Shown piece by piece: positions 14,001 to 27,200 of a stretch of DNA of 64,000 bases. This stretch comes from Thysanoteuthis rhombus (lineage: Eukaryota; Mollusca; Cephalopoda; Oegopsida; Thysanoteuthidae): NCBI GenBank assembly GCA_963457665.1, contig OY735220.1:29865518-29929517 (forward strand), in the 5' to 3' direction. Position 1 is the stretch's first letter. The number at the start of each line of letters is the position of its first letter. The notes under the pieces are model-generated. The model was not told the origin of the DNA, made no database searches, and saw only the letters and a list, made by a program, of their open reading frames with translations. The position numbers and the translations under genes are program-made.

Positions 14001-17000
14001 ACAAGACATCTCAAAGATGCTCAACATTCGTTATGGGACACTATCAAGTAATTTTGAATGAGGAAAATTTCAGCCTGCTGGGTTCCTCAAATGCTGACAC
14101 TGGAACAAATGCTCGCTTGAGCGACAGCACCCAAAGAAAATCTAGATTGGCATCGGTTGAATCCTAAAGACCCATTGGGCCTCACTGTAGATGCATTCAG
14201 AATCTCTGCCTCCTAAAAAGTTCCAAACATTTTTCAGGGAAGAGTCATAGCAACCATTCACCGAGTCATTATGATTGAGTTCGTAGAGAAATACTTTCAG
14301 GAATTATGCAAGTTGCAAGATGAACCGGAAAAGAAACTCATGAGAGAAGCTTTCAAGAGGCAACCCGCTGTTTTTGTTGGCTACAGTAGCTCAACGTGGC
14401 TTTGTATTGTTGCTTCACCCACCTACATTCACTTGATCTGAACCTCTCAGATTAGTATTTTTTCTTCTGTTCAGAGAAAAACTTTTGAAGCCAGAAATTT
14501 GATGATGATGAAAATGCTCTACAGTTATTTATGGAGAACCAAGATGTTGGGGTTTGAGCGATCTGGGTTGTTGAAGTTTGAGAAGCATTGGCTTAAACAA
14601 ATTAACAAGGGAGATGATGATGTTGAAAGATGAATATTTATGTCATATAGATGCTTTCTTCATCATTGAGCTATGGAATTATTAATTCACTTAAATATTT
14701 GAAAACGGGAATAGTTCAGCTTCTGTTTTTTTCTATTTCTAATTTTCATTACCGATAAGCTGGAGTGGATGAGAAATTAGGGGTTCAACAAGCCTGGCTG
14801 CAGCTGAGTCAAACTCCACCCCTACTGCTATTCCGACCAAAGATGATTATTGCAACTTCTGTATTGTATGTATAATGAGTTAATAGATATATAACACTAA
14901 TCAGTTTGGCTTAGATGTCAAGAGAGCCATATAGCAGTCACTTGCTTGTGTAAGGAAATGTTTTTGTGTATTGGTTCAGTTCAACGTGATGGGATATAAA
15001 AACGGTGAGGAGTTTACACAAAGTTAATTCCAAATTGGATAAGAGTTTGACCAAAAAAATATCTTCCAATTCATTATTCGCTTTAAAATTGGTATTGTTT
15101 CAAATAAAAAAACAATCTTGCTGTCAAAAATATTTTTATTACAGAACTTTTGAACTGCCCTTGCTTCGATGTAATGTAATAGGTAGGAATTTTTTCTAAT
15201 TTTCAGAAAGACTCAGGTTGTTAGATATGAAATGCTTTTTTCCATAGGGAATAATGCTCAAGGTGGAGGGATTTACGATGTAATTGCATTTTTTGCAGAT
15301 TCAAGGTAAATGAAGATAAAATTAATTATCATTAGAGGTTTTTGAGCCCTCCACACAATGATGTCTACCCATGAAGTTGGATAATTAATTTTCAAGTATG
15401 ATTTCAAAATAGGACATAATGCTGCTCAAGCTGCTGATAACATCAACAAAGCATTGAAGTGAACACTACTACAGTACAAACTGTTCAGCATTGGTTCAAA
15501 GTTGAATGAAACTATTTGAGGTGAATGAAATAATTTACAAAAATATTCATATTTATTCATATCTAAAAATGTAATTTTTTTGTAAGAGTAAACAAACACA
15601 ATAGACTGAATTAGATTCTTAAAAACAATGTCAAGTTCCAAGACTGTTGTTTATCAACATTACTTGTCAATCTTAGTTTCCTTCACATATCTAAGGATGT
15701 TAAAAAAAAAAACTTGAATGAAGTGAAAAAGATCTATTAATTTTTGTTCAAGATACCAAATTAATTATGTATGAAATTATACACAACAGAGATTAAGACA
15801 AAAAATTATCAAAATCGAAAGAATTTAGTTGGGGTGAATGAAATTTTGCAATTAAAACTCAAGGGTGTGTAACATTGAAATAGTTTAAGAAACACTGATT
15901 TAATGTTTCCATTTTCAGCTTATACTTAGTTACATCAATTTTTTTTAGCAATAGTTAAGCTGAACATCATAAAAATCCACACTAAGCAAAACTGTACTTT
16001 TCAAGGTATTGCTGTATTAGATATGGGGGAGGGTTAGTACAGCAAGTTATTTTTCTAATTGACAGAAAGTGTGCTTTTTTAGGGGAAAGATGGCCTTATC
16101 GTTGGTAAGTATGTTTATGTTAAAGCCTTCAGAAGCACAAAGTATTATCTCTTTCCTTTGATACAGAGTTGCTAGATCTGGCAAGGAAGGGAGATAATCC
16201 AAGCTTTATCTGAAAGACTTTCCTCACACAGGCATTAAAATAGTGATAAATTTGGAAATCTAATAAGTCTTAGGCAGAAGTTCAATACCAGTTATTCCAA
16301 TGCCTGTGTTGAGTGATTCCCCGAGATAAAGCTTGGATTATCTGGCAATCCTACTTTGATAAATTAGTAAAGGCACACCAATCCAAAAAAAAACAAAATA
16401 ATGAAAGACTGACCACTAGTTTCTGAAAACACAAGAATTTATTCAGAAAATAACCTTGCATTCTATCTTCTAAAAAAGTTGATAAACATAAAGTGCGGTT
16501 TTAAACAAAAAACTTTACATAGCCTGAAAAATTGATTTAAACAAACAAAAAAGGGCTTTTTGCAATATGAAATAACTTGAATAGATTAATATGTATGTTT
16601 CAGGTTCATGAATAGATAAATATGCATGTTTCTGGTCCACGAATAGATAAATATGCATGTTTCTGGTCCACGAATAGATAAATATGCATGTTTCTGGTTC
16701 AAATCAAAGCAACAACATTATTATCAGCAGCTAAAATCTATAAAAAAGCTATGAAAAAACTCAGAAGAATGGTGAAGGTAGACTGAGTGGAACAGACATA
16801 GAGAGAACAGGGGTGTATACAGTTGATTACCCCCACCCTGAGAAGAAGGATAGTGATTACTAGAGATGGGATATTATTTAGGGAGAACAAAGTTAGGAGT
16901 GAACCTCTAGGCTTAAGCTAGCTATATTATTAAATATTTAGCTGTTACAGAATAAGTATATCCAGACTATCGTCAAATAAATATTTTGTGGAGAAGAGAG

Positions 17001-18190
17001 GAAATATAGTTTAGAAAGAAGATCAAAAAGAGAGGGGGTGAAATAATCAAAGTTGGGTTAGTTATATACACCCCTGATAAGAGAGAGAGAGAAAGATAGA
17101 GAGAAATGTCCCATTAATCAGAGACTATCAGGAAGGTCCCCAAACACCATGGTCACTAGGAGGGTCATCTTTTCTCAACCAGAGGTGGAGGAAAGAAAAG
17201 TCAAGCAGGCAGCAGTCTTTTTAAATGCACTTGGTTCCATGGACTTACATAAGGTTGGTCAGCACGGCTTCTATTTATCTACTGGTCACACCATGAAACA
17301 TCTGAAAAAGAGCAAAAACCAACAAATCCCTAGTGTGAGAGAGAAAGAGAGAGAAAGAGAAAGCAAGGTGAGGGCTTAGGAGCAAGTGTAAGGGAAAGAA
17401 AAAGATGTGTGCGCATTGTTCTACTTATAACAATCTTACAAATATCATGGTGTATCAAAAGTTTGTTTTTTTTTTCTTTTTTTCACAAACTTTCACTCCA
17501 AAGCTCATTTTGTATACCCATTCAAAGACTATTTATGATTTCACTATATTATTTAATTTTTGAAGGGTGGTAATTTGCCCCTTGAGATAAAGCCTAGAGG
17601 TTGTCGATCATGAAAGCTTAAAACACTAGATTGAGGAAAACCCGACAATCAGCACTCATAAACTTATGCAAGTATAAATAACTCGATTAGTTCAGTTAAT
17701 TTGTTCCAAAATTTTCCATACTCTTGTTCAAGGTCTTATAATTCATTGTTTCTTTTTGTTTTACTTAATTACATAAATCTATCCAGCAATACCAAATCAA
17801 ATCCATACTATTCAAGGTATTATTATATTAATGATATAGTGGAATCATAGATAATATTTAGATGTGTACATGAATTGAGCTATTGTGTAAAGATCTGTAA
17901 AAAAAAAAAAAAGATACTTTTGATAAACTCTAATTAAAAGGGTTTTTCTAACAGGAGAAAAAAAAAAACACAAGTTGATATCAGAACTTTTTCCAAGTGA
18001 AGGAATTAATGGTTATTCTTTAGATTATGTCATATTGCAAGAAGCCTTTTTTTATGTCTAAATTTTCAATATTGGAGAAAACAGGAAAGTACACAGATCA
18101 AGATTCATCAGAAACGAAAAATGCAGAAAAGGAGACGCAAACCTTTTGCAATCTTCATTGACAATCAATACCTATCTTTTATCTTCAATA

Positions 18191-18250
<60 letters not shown>

Positions 18251-21200
18251 ATCATTCTGCTTGTTAGTATGTTCAACTGTTACACAATTCTACCTAGGAT
18301 CAAAATGTAGTATCTGCCTGATCCCTGAGCAGCTGTGTTTTCTAAATGAGAAACCCACATAATAATATTAAATGGGAAGAAATTGGGAAATGCAAGAGAT
18401 AGGTGGAGGGGGGATGAGAGTGTGAAATAGGAAAAGTAAGAAAGCTAGAGAAAAATGAAAAGAAAAGTGGGTGAAAGAAATTACAAATATATGAGAGAGA
18501 GAGTGGGGGAGGGATGGGGGACCTAAGAAAGAGAGGCGTGCTGACCGGATATCAAGAGACACTCGAGCGAAAGATTGAAAGGCTAGTATGGATGGAGAGA
18601 TATGAAAATTGCGATACATTTAAAATTCTGCGTGAGGATGAAAGATAGGAAACAGCAGAAAATACTTGAGCATTCCTTATTCCTGTTTTAGCATACAAGA
18701 CTAATACATGTTTGTACACAATTTGGATAAAAAAAAAAATGAACGGGCAATGAAGATTTGAGTGGATAGGGGAGAGATGAGAGGATACAGACAAAGTGTA
18801 AGAGAAGAACAGAGGCGCAAGATAATCGATAATTGTTGTCATCAACACCCATGGAATTTCCACGAGTCCAGCTAGTATTCAACTATTTTAGTTACCTATT
18901 TTTAAAAACTGTCAACGGCCAACCAGAACTGTCCACCAATCAACATAAGTTTCTCCAGGTTCTAAGTCAGTCTGGTTGGCTGGCTAAGTAATTATGTGTC
19001 ATGTGTACAGGCCAAAGAAACGTTTTTGTTTATAAAAAAAATTCCAACCTAATATAAGTTTTAGTGGGGGAGGGGGTTAATTTCCAATGTAAATTATGGT
19101 AAATTGGTCTCTTAGTTTGAGTCCAGCAGCACTCATGGTTGTTTTTGAGAATTCGGACCTTTCAGTTATCATTATTTTATAACCCTCTCTCCAGCTAAAG
19201 CTCATTTTGGGTTGGAAATTTTTTCTAGACATAAAGAGTGAATGTTCAAATTTTCAGCCCTTTAGCTCAATTAGTGTAACCTGACCACATGACACATATA
19301 TAAATAGACAGTCAGACAGGCAGAATCACTTGAAGACTGAAGAAACTTATGTTGACTTTACTGATAGGGTTGACATTTTTTTTTAACAAATGAGAGGAAA
19401 AAATATGGAGTCAATCCTCCAAGTGTCGCCTTACTTGTCTGTATTTTTTCTTCACTTCAGCCATTGGTAAATCAGGATCTATTTGGAGGACCTACAAAAG
19501 AAGATTCGAAAACAATCATTAAAATATATGACAGTGATCCTTTTCACTATATTTCAGAATGTCATTCTCCCCGCCAAGATGTCTGACACAGAACGAGCAT
19601 TCCTAATAATAAACAATATTTCAACAGTTTGAATCTGCCGATCTATAGTCCCAATCCTCCCAAAACCCTGAAACCCTGGGATTCCCACTGGCTGAGAATC
19701 TTTGATATAAGAGAACGTATGCAAACATAAAAAAAGAAACTTTTTTTTCCCCATCAACCATAGATATTTTCTAGAATTTTTTTCATCCTAATTTCAATTG
19801 CTATTCATCACAATGACTCAGGCCATCAGTCTATGGCAGTGAATAAACAGCACAGAAATAACAAATAAGTTCAAGGCGAGACTCAAACTCACACCCTTTT
19901 TACTTTGGAAAAAGGGTTAGATTTGAATTTATGCAAACTGTGAGAGCTTTAGTACCTAAATCAGTGAAGCAGTTGCTTTACATAGGCAAGCTTTTCAAGG
20001 TAATAGAGACAAGAGTTCAAGTCTAACTGAAAGCTTATTCTTTATTTCTGATCTGCATTATTTATTAACAACTAAAGAATGACTGAATAATAGCGATGAA
20101 AAGCAACTAAATCTAAGATGAAAGAAATACTAGTCATAATTTAAAAATGGTTGAAAATGCTCCATCTAGTGAGAAATAAATCACAACAGTTTTTTCGTAA
20201 AACATGCAAGTACAGACACTTCACGGGGTGAAAAAAATCAATCGCCAAATTACCGCTTGCCAACTGAACACTAATATCTAGTAGATTGCCTTACCCACTT
20301 TAGTAGGAACAAAGGAATCATGCAAAATTTCAGGAATGATATAATGCTAAAATTACACTGGTTGCCATTCAAATGTATTTAAGAAAAAATGCTAGTGTAT
20401 AGAATGCATCTGAGAGTCAGACCATATTCAAATGGTTTTAAAATTAAGAGTTTTGAGTGAGTATAATAAAAGTTTGCTTCCTTTTCACCAAATACACCTA
20501 GAAATATTGAGAGAATTTACATGTTCTTTAATGTAACATAAGATTCAAGGAGTAAACCTCATTGTTTTCTGGGTTACTTTCTAAAATATAGGTCAGGGTT
20601 AGACAACCTATGGCATGCAAACCAGATTAAATCTGCAGCAAAATATTACTAGATGTATCTAAATGGATTATTCCCACATTTCAAGCTAATTTTATGACCA
20701 GCAGTCTACTCATTAACATGCTATTTGGCCCACAGAGGCAAAAAAGTTACCAACCCTTCATATAGGTTATCCTGAGATCACTTCTCTGTTGGGGCAAAGC
20801 CCAGTCTTTCACTAATCCATGAATAGTAGGTAGATTAAAGGAAAACTTCGAAGAGAGCTCTTCAAATGTTGGAATCTAATAATATTAAGAGTTCCAGGTG
20901 ACTTTGACATCTTAACGTACTTTGTCATTAGTTTCATAGCATTTAAAGTTACTTGAAGCATTGTATCCTCATAGCTGTCGTGGTTGCAGCCAGCCATGAT
21001 CGTAGATTTGTTTTCATGCAGCAGCTGAAAATCAAATGGTGGTTAAATGGTAGGTTGCACATGCATTTTTATTCCTCCATTGACATAGAGCAGGAAGTTT
21101 GGCTAAATTCACAAAACAAATTCTGCTACTACATTAAAACTAATCTCTTCATTTCGCCAGTCAACACATCTGCTATCTGCGGCTCTTTCTGGTTTTGGCA

Positions 21201-24200
21201 AGTCTACCTATTTGGTTCCACAAAGACGATGACTCCTGGTCTCTGATCAACTGCTACTGGTAATGGTGGATTGTCAAACTGATTGGTTCTGAGTTCTGTT
21301 TGTCGCATCAACCGTGCCTACTATCAATAAGAAGGCCTTCTCCTCGAGGCCCAATCAAAAACTACAACCAAAGAATACACATTGCCATGAACTTATTACC
21401 AGGGCCTTTCCAAAGGGCTAGAACTGTGACTTGAATAAAAATTGCTGCGGGACTAGGCTTTCACTGGTCAGCATGCTATTCCAATTCAACTACACCATTT
21501 TTTCCCGAGTAAGGTTGAAACTTTTGGTCACAAATCAATCATTTCTACAAATCTCACAGTTCTCAACGGGGAATTTTTTTCCTCTTTCAGTTTTAGGTGC
21601 TCTCAATCCATTACACCCAATAACCTTCTGGAAATGTCAGTTTTTAGAAAATAAGTCATTTGAAGGTTTAACAACAGAAGGGGCCTATATACAAATTAAC
21701 AAGGCTAAACTGGTCACTTATTTTCAGTATTTACAGAGGTTCGGCTTGAATGAATTATCTTCAGCTTTTTCTAACAACAAAATATCAAAAATTTTGTAAA
21801 AAGTGACTTTCATATTTTCATTGGGGTACAGACAAAAAGAGCACTGGACAAAATTTCATGCCAAGTGGGACAAAAAGTCTTTGGCTAGATTGAAACCTGA
21901 AAAAACTTCTAGTAATTGGTGACAGTAAATGATTTTCAACACAGGTCACATAATTAATTTTTCCTATCGAATCAATTATAAATTCTTTTTTTCTGGTTTG
22001 TTTCAGTCATTTTTACCAGGTCTCATAGATTTGCTTAGAATTTAAAACTGTTTTGATCATTTTTGAATGTTTACTTTTATTTATTAAATAATTTCAACAT
22101 CTTTACAACTCAAAATGACATCAACAGATACAGAAATCAAAAAAAAAACATGCACAGAAACTGATTTGATAATTGTTTCTTACTAAGAACATTTCCAGTA
22201 GTTCAGAACTAAAACTGGCCGATTACTTTTTCATGAACATTACTCACTTGTTCTGTATTGTAATTCAATATATTTGTATTCTATATTGTATAAAAGCTAC
22301 TTTAGCATTGAAATTTTCATATTTAAATTAGAAATAAGTTGAAAAACGCAAAAATTATCGTTTTTTTGTCTGCTTCTATTAGTCTGTTAAACCTAGGTTT
22401 TACTGTATTAAACAAAGATTTTTAAAATTGATTCATCAAAATTTTCAAAATGATTTTCTTCAATTCTTTCTTTTAATGATTTTTTTTTAATCTTTCTTCA
22501 TGAACTATAAATCATCGAATTGTACAACAAAAATGAAAATTGATAAACTAAAATAATTCAACACAAAAAATAATTTTAATTTTTGTACCTCAATACATTG
22601 TTTTTTTTTGTTCTAATTGCCTAGTTTGTTCTTGTCAGTCTATTTTGCGCTGAGATGTGCTCGCTTAGCCATGAGCTCAGTGGTTGTGGGCGGAAAAGTC
22701 GGCATTCAGATGTCAGCACTAAGCAAATGGTGTAATCCAGAAAATATATATAAATTTTATTCAAGGAATTGTGTGACTAATATCTTCATCTTTTTTGTGT
22801 TCAACAAAACATTCCTCCCACCTTCCTCTAGTGATGTTTCAAAATTTATCAGAATGTAAAACACATCATCTGTCCCTGTTCAGAGAGTTTTGGATTTGTG
22901 TTTTTTTTAATGTGAATCAAGTAATACTCGAGTACTTACATCAAAGGGGTTCAGGTTAAAGTAAGTAGAGCCCGGTCTAGTGAGGCGGTCAATCTGTTGT
23001 TTTGAAGTGAGACAAGCATCTCTCTTTTCAATTTCTTTCACCTGAAATTAAAAGAAAATTAGGTAAAAATATAAGTATCTATGAATGTTGCAATGGCTTT
23101 GTGGCTAGTTATTCTCGGTCATAACTACTGTATTTATTTGTGTACAATGCTAGAAACTTTAAATCAGAAATTTTTTTTTAAATAGAATGAGGTGGAGTGT
23201 CACGATTTAAACAAGTCTAACATTTTGGCAAACTTGTTTGCTGGTATCAATGGACTAACCACACACTGGTCCCAACTTAGAACATTTCCTTATGGCCAAC
23301 CACCATACATGATTGCTTTTGCTTGGCTAGTGCAGTGGTTCATAACATGGGGTGCATGCACCCCCAAGTGGTGCATAAGGCAATTCTAGGAGGTGCAAGA
23401 AGAGACTAGCAAACAGATATCTTTTTTGTTTTACTGCTGATGTATGCAACTTTCATGTGATTTTATTGGTAATATTTTGATACAGACTTTCAATTTTGAC
23501 ATCTGGTGAATTCACCATTATATTATTGATACTCTTTAATATGAACTTTGCCAGTTTTGCCTTTTTAAATTTTTGGCCTTATGATTAAGGGTTGCAAGAA
23601 GGATTTCAAAATTCTAAAGTGGTGTGAACTTTGGAAAGAACTGTTGGGCTAGAACAACTTGTAATGGTAATTTACATTTGATGCATGGCTACCGAAAATT
23701 TATACTTTTTTGTAGCAGAAACCCCCATCTTCATCTATACTTATGGTCGAAAAGATCAGAATCTGGGATTTACATGCAAGGTTTCCAAATTGGGCTAAAA
23801 AGCAAAATAACCCATGCATCATATCAAGAACCAAAAAAAGCAATGAATTTGAAAATTGTGTGAGTTTGAAGGAAGAAGTTCAACTAGCCTCTTGTTGCCT
23901 ATTTTGGGTAAGTCTCCGAGATATTTTTCGACAAGTTTTACTTTTCATGTATCTTGTATCCCCTTGAGAGCCTGTCTGTCCAGGACAGAACTTTACCAGT
24001 TAGGTTTACCAATCATTCAAATGTAATAGCTACATTCTTAACCCTTATCCGGTTGCTAGATTTTTCTATGCTGTATGCCAGGAAAATTTTCAACCAGATC
24101 CAAAAATTCACACCTACTATTTTCTTATCCTCATAATTCCTATTCTATTCAAGCTAGATCTACATAAGTATAGATCAAATGAAAGAAAAATAAACAAAGA

Positions 24201-27200
24201 TTGAACATGAAATATAGTTAGTAGAGAAAAATGATAAACAAAATGAGAAAATATGCAGTAGAAAGTGCAGGAGTTCCAAAAATTCATATTTACTATTTTG
24301 TTTTTCTAATAACTCCTAATAAATTTAGACAAGACCCATAAAAGTATAAATCAAATAGAAGAAAATCTAACAAAGATTTCACAAGTAGTGCATAAAAAGT
24401 AGTGAAAAGTAATTAAAAAAAATAAAATAAAAAATGCAGTTGATAAGAAAAAGAAAAGAAACACAAATGCGCATCATGTTGACAGTTAGTTGACACCAGA
24501 CATGTTTCTGGTAAGAAAGCACTATCCATGAGTTTGACAAATTTATGGAAAAAGGATTCTCAATTACCTCCTGACAAGCATTGATCACGCCAGGGAAAAA
24601 AAAAAGAAAAAAAAAAAAATCACTTTGTGTTAAAGGCATGATAACATGCTCCAAAACACGGTCTTGGTTTGCTTGTGCAGTCAAGACAGTGGTACCTTGT
24701 GTCTTTTCTGCTTTCTTTTTACATATACTGCTCTTTTTCTGTAGCTTTTCTTTTCCCTCTGTGAGTGGAAGAAGAGGGTCAATAGAACATACAGAGTGAT
24801 CATCTTCCATATCAAGTGCTTTGTCACCAAACATCAGAGCTGCAATAACACTTTTCTGGAATTCGAGGAATGTACCACTATTTCCTACATACCTGTACAC
24901 AATAAACATATTCAGCAATGCAATTTGTAGGTAGTGAATGGCAAGCCCCTTTGTACAACTTGAGCATCTTCTGTATACCTGAAGAATGCGGTCATGGATG
25001 TCCATTGATCCCATCTTTTAGTTGAATTCCCAAATGGAAGGAGACTTGACCCCTGGGCTACCCAGCTGCAGGCTTGTTACATATTGTCAGTATGTGAACA
25101 TATCACTTATCCAAAAACTACTGAGCTCAAAATGGTTGCTCACTCTGTTTGCTGCCTTTACTCTAGGTACAGCCTTGTCACGTAAGCAAGGTGGAGCTCT
25201 GTCCTGCTTCAGAGTTCCACAGCATTTTCCATGTACCTAAAATTTGTATGTGTATCCAGAACTATTGTACATATATTTATGCTGAACCTGGCACATTTCA
25301 AGGGTATTTACTGCATGAACACGAGACTGCCTTTCAACAGTAACATATTGCAATATCCCTTGGCTCAAACAGCTGCTGAAAAACAGGCCCAAGTTAGAAA
25401 GGTCTGTCTCTTTTAGGATTATTTACTGGTGGCATGTTATCATTGTCTGCCATATGCCAGAACTTCGTCTGAATCCTAAACAAAGTTGGGATCATTTTTA
25501 TCTCTCTTAGTTTGATGTCATCACCGGGATTGAAATCATAGACTAGTCAAATATAAATAACGACAATACTTCATCTGAAATATTTGGATAAGACAACAAG
25601 TAGTGCAAACTCAAAACTGATTGTTTCACACTTTTATCTCTCTTAGTTTGATGTCATCACCGGGATTGAAATCATAGACTAGTCAAATATAAATAACGAC
25701 AATACTTCATCTGAAATATTTGGATAAGACAACAAGTAGTGCAAACTCAAAACTGATTGTTTCACACTTTTATCTCTCTTAGTTTGATGTCATCACCGGG
25801 ATTGAAATCATAGACTAGTCAAATATAAATAACGACAATACTTCATCTGAAATATTTGGATAAGACAACAAGTAGTGCAAACTCAAAACTGATTGTTTCA
25901 CACTTTCCATGTATATTAAAGTGGGGATCGCATTACACACAATATATTTACATTTTCAATATGAAAATAGAGAAGCAGGTTGTACAGGAATATTGCCACC
26001 TCTGCCTAAAAATGAATCACCATTTACTTCATTTTTCTTACAATATCCTCTCAATCACCCCAGATTCACTAACTCACCTACCCTATCCCGACTCCTCGAG
26101 CAGTGATCAAAGTTACAAGGTAACATATGACATGAGATCAAAGATGCTGATTAACTGGAGTAGCCAGTTTCAAGGGAACATGTGTAACATAACCTGTAGG
26201 ACGAAAAAGGATGTAATTTCTTTTTTTTAAAATCGAAACAGCACCTGTTCCAAAGATGCAGGCGGAGAAGACTTTACAATATGTTGAGTAGTCCACCATA
26301 GTTGTCATACAAAACAATTTTAATGAAATACTTCTGAGTGACCCTTATCAGGACTTAGTAAAAAGCAAATGTAACAGGAAAGAAATTATAAACTGTCTTT
26401 ATCTAATGGCCAACATTTTCAGAGATTTGTTTTAGCAATGATGCTAAGAGAAGCACAGCATCCTTGTGTTTTTGTTTAATGGCGGACACAAAGCTAGCAT
26501 TACAGAGATATATTTATTTTTATTGGATTTCTCCAGAACTGCTGATTCAAGCAATTTCAAACTCCACTGACTTTTGTGCTAACTAATATATCTGACAAAT
26601 AAATGTCAACTTTACAATGGCTATTTGTTGGATAATCATGATGCACCCACAGATTTCTTCAATTGTAGTGGGACTATGTGGATATAAAATAGCATTTCTA
26701 CAAAGATACAGTGATTAGCAAATTGAATTTTTAACCTCTGTGGAGAAAATTTCAAGTTCAGCCAAATATAGTGAATATATTTTATTGAATAGAAGTTTAC
26801 TATATAAATGAATATATATTTTTTTTTTCTATATACGTAATGTTTGCTTGCGTGGATAAAAAAAAAACTATAAAAAACATTTCTGTAAATGTTTTTGGTA
26901 CTGTTGAACTAAAAACAAACAAAATAAAAAATCTACATATATAAAATGCAATATGCATCCATACATATATTTTTTTTGTGTGTAACGCTTTTCAATGAGT
27001 GAATGAGTGTGCAGATACTACCATCTGATCCTAGGCAGAAGTGTTGGGAAGTGACATTATGTGGACATATAAGGCAGAGCTAATATCCAATTTATATAAC
27101 AATTTTTTAAGGTCAGTACTGTAAGCCAATCACAGATAAACTAGAAGGGTTTTCTCAGTATAGAACCTTCAGGCTGGAAAGAGTACAGGAAGATGTTTGT

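Larger units (their letters stand above)
10596..19434 (-). other. DNAJC8 intron 3
   Basis: 8.8 kb with the mariner remnant, the hAT-like element, two AT arrays, the 31-bp tandem, the 45-bp inverted repeat and family A copies near 18.9-19.4 kb listed separately. Between about 11050-13300 and 16750-18180 I see only AT-rich sequence with short simple repeats. Confidence 0.6.
19492..22939 (-). other. DNAJC8 intron 2
   Basis: 3.4 kb. Apart from the SINE pair I recognise nothing. Frames of 97 and 122 codons on the plus strand (20953-21246, 21431-21799) show no family resemblance and no splice-linked partners. Confidence 0.55.

Noticed and set aside
16579..16702. CRISPR-like array
   Set aside because: Units are contiguous with no spacers, in a eukaryotic intron. 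It is a minisatellite.
21431..21799. 122-codon plus-strand frame in intron 2
   Set aside because: No motif, no Kozak support beyond chance and no neighbouring exons. Within the range expected by chance for this length of sequence.
24379..25014. 211-codon frame as an intact gene
   Set aside because: Its front half is piggyBac transposase C-terminus, but the frame starts mid-domain, upstream parts carry stops, and the tail is F-rich low complexity. Called as part of a pseudogene.
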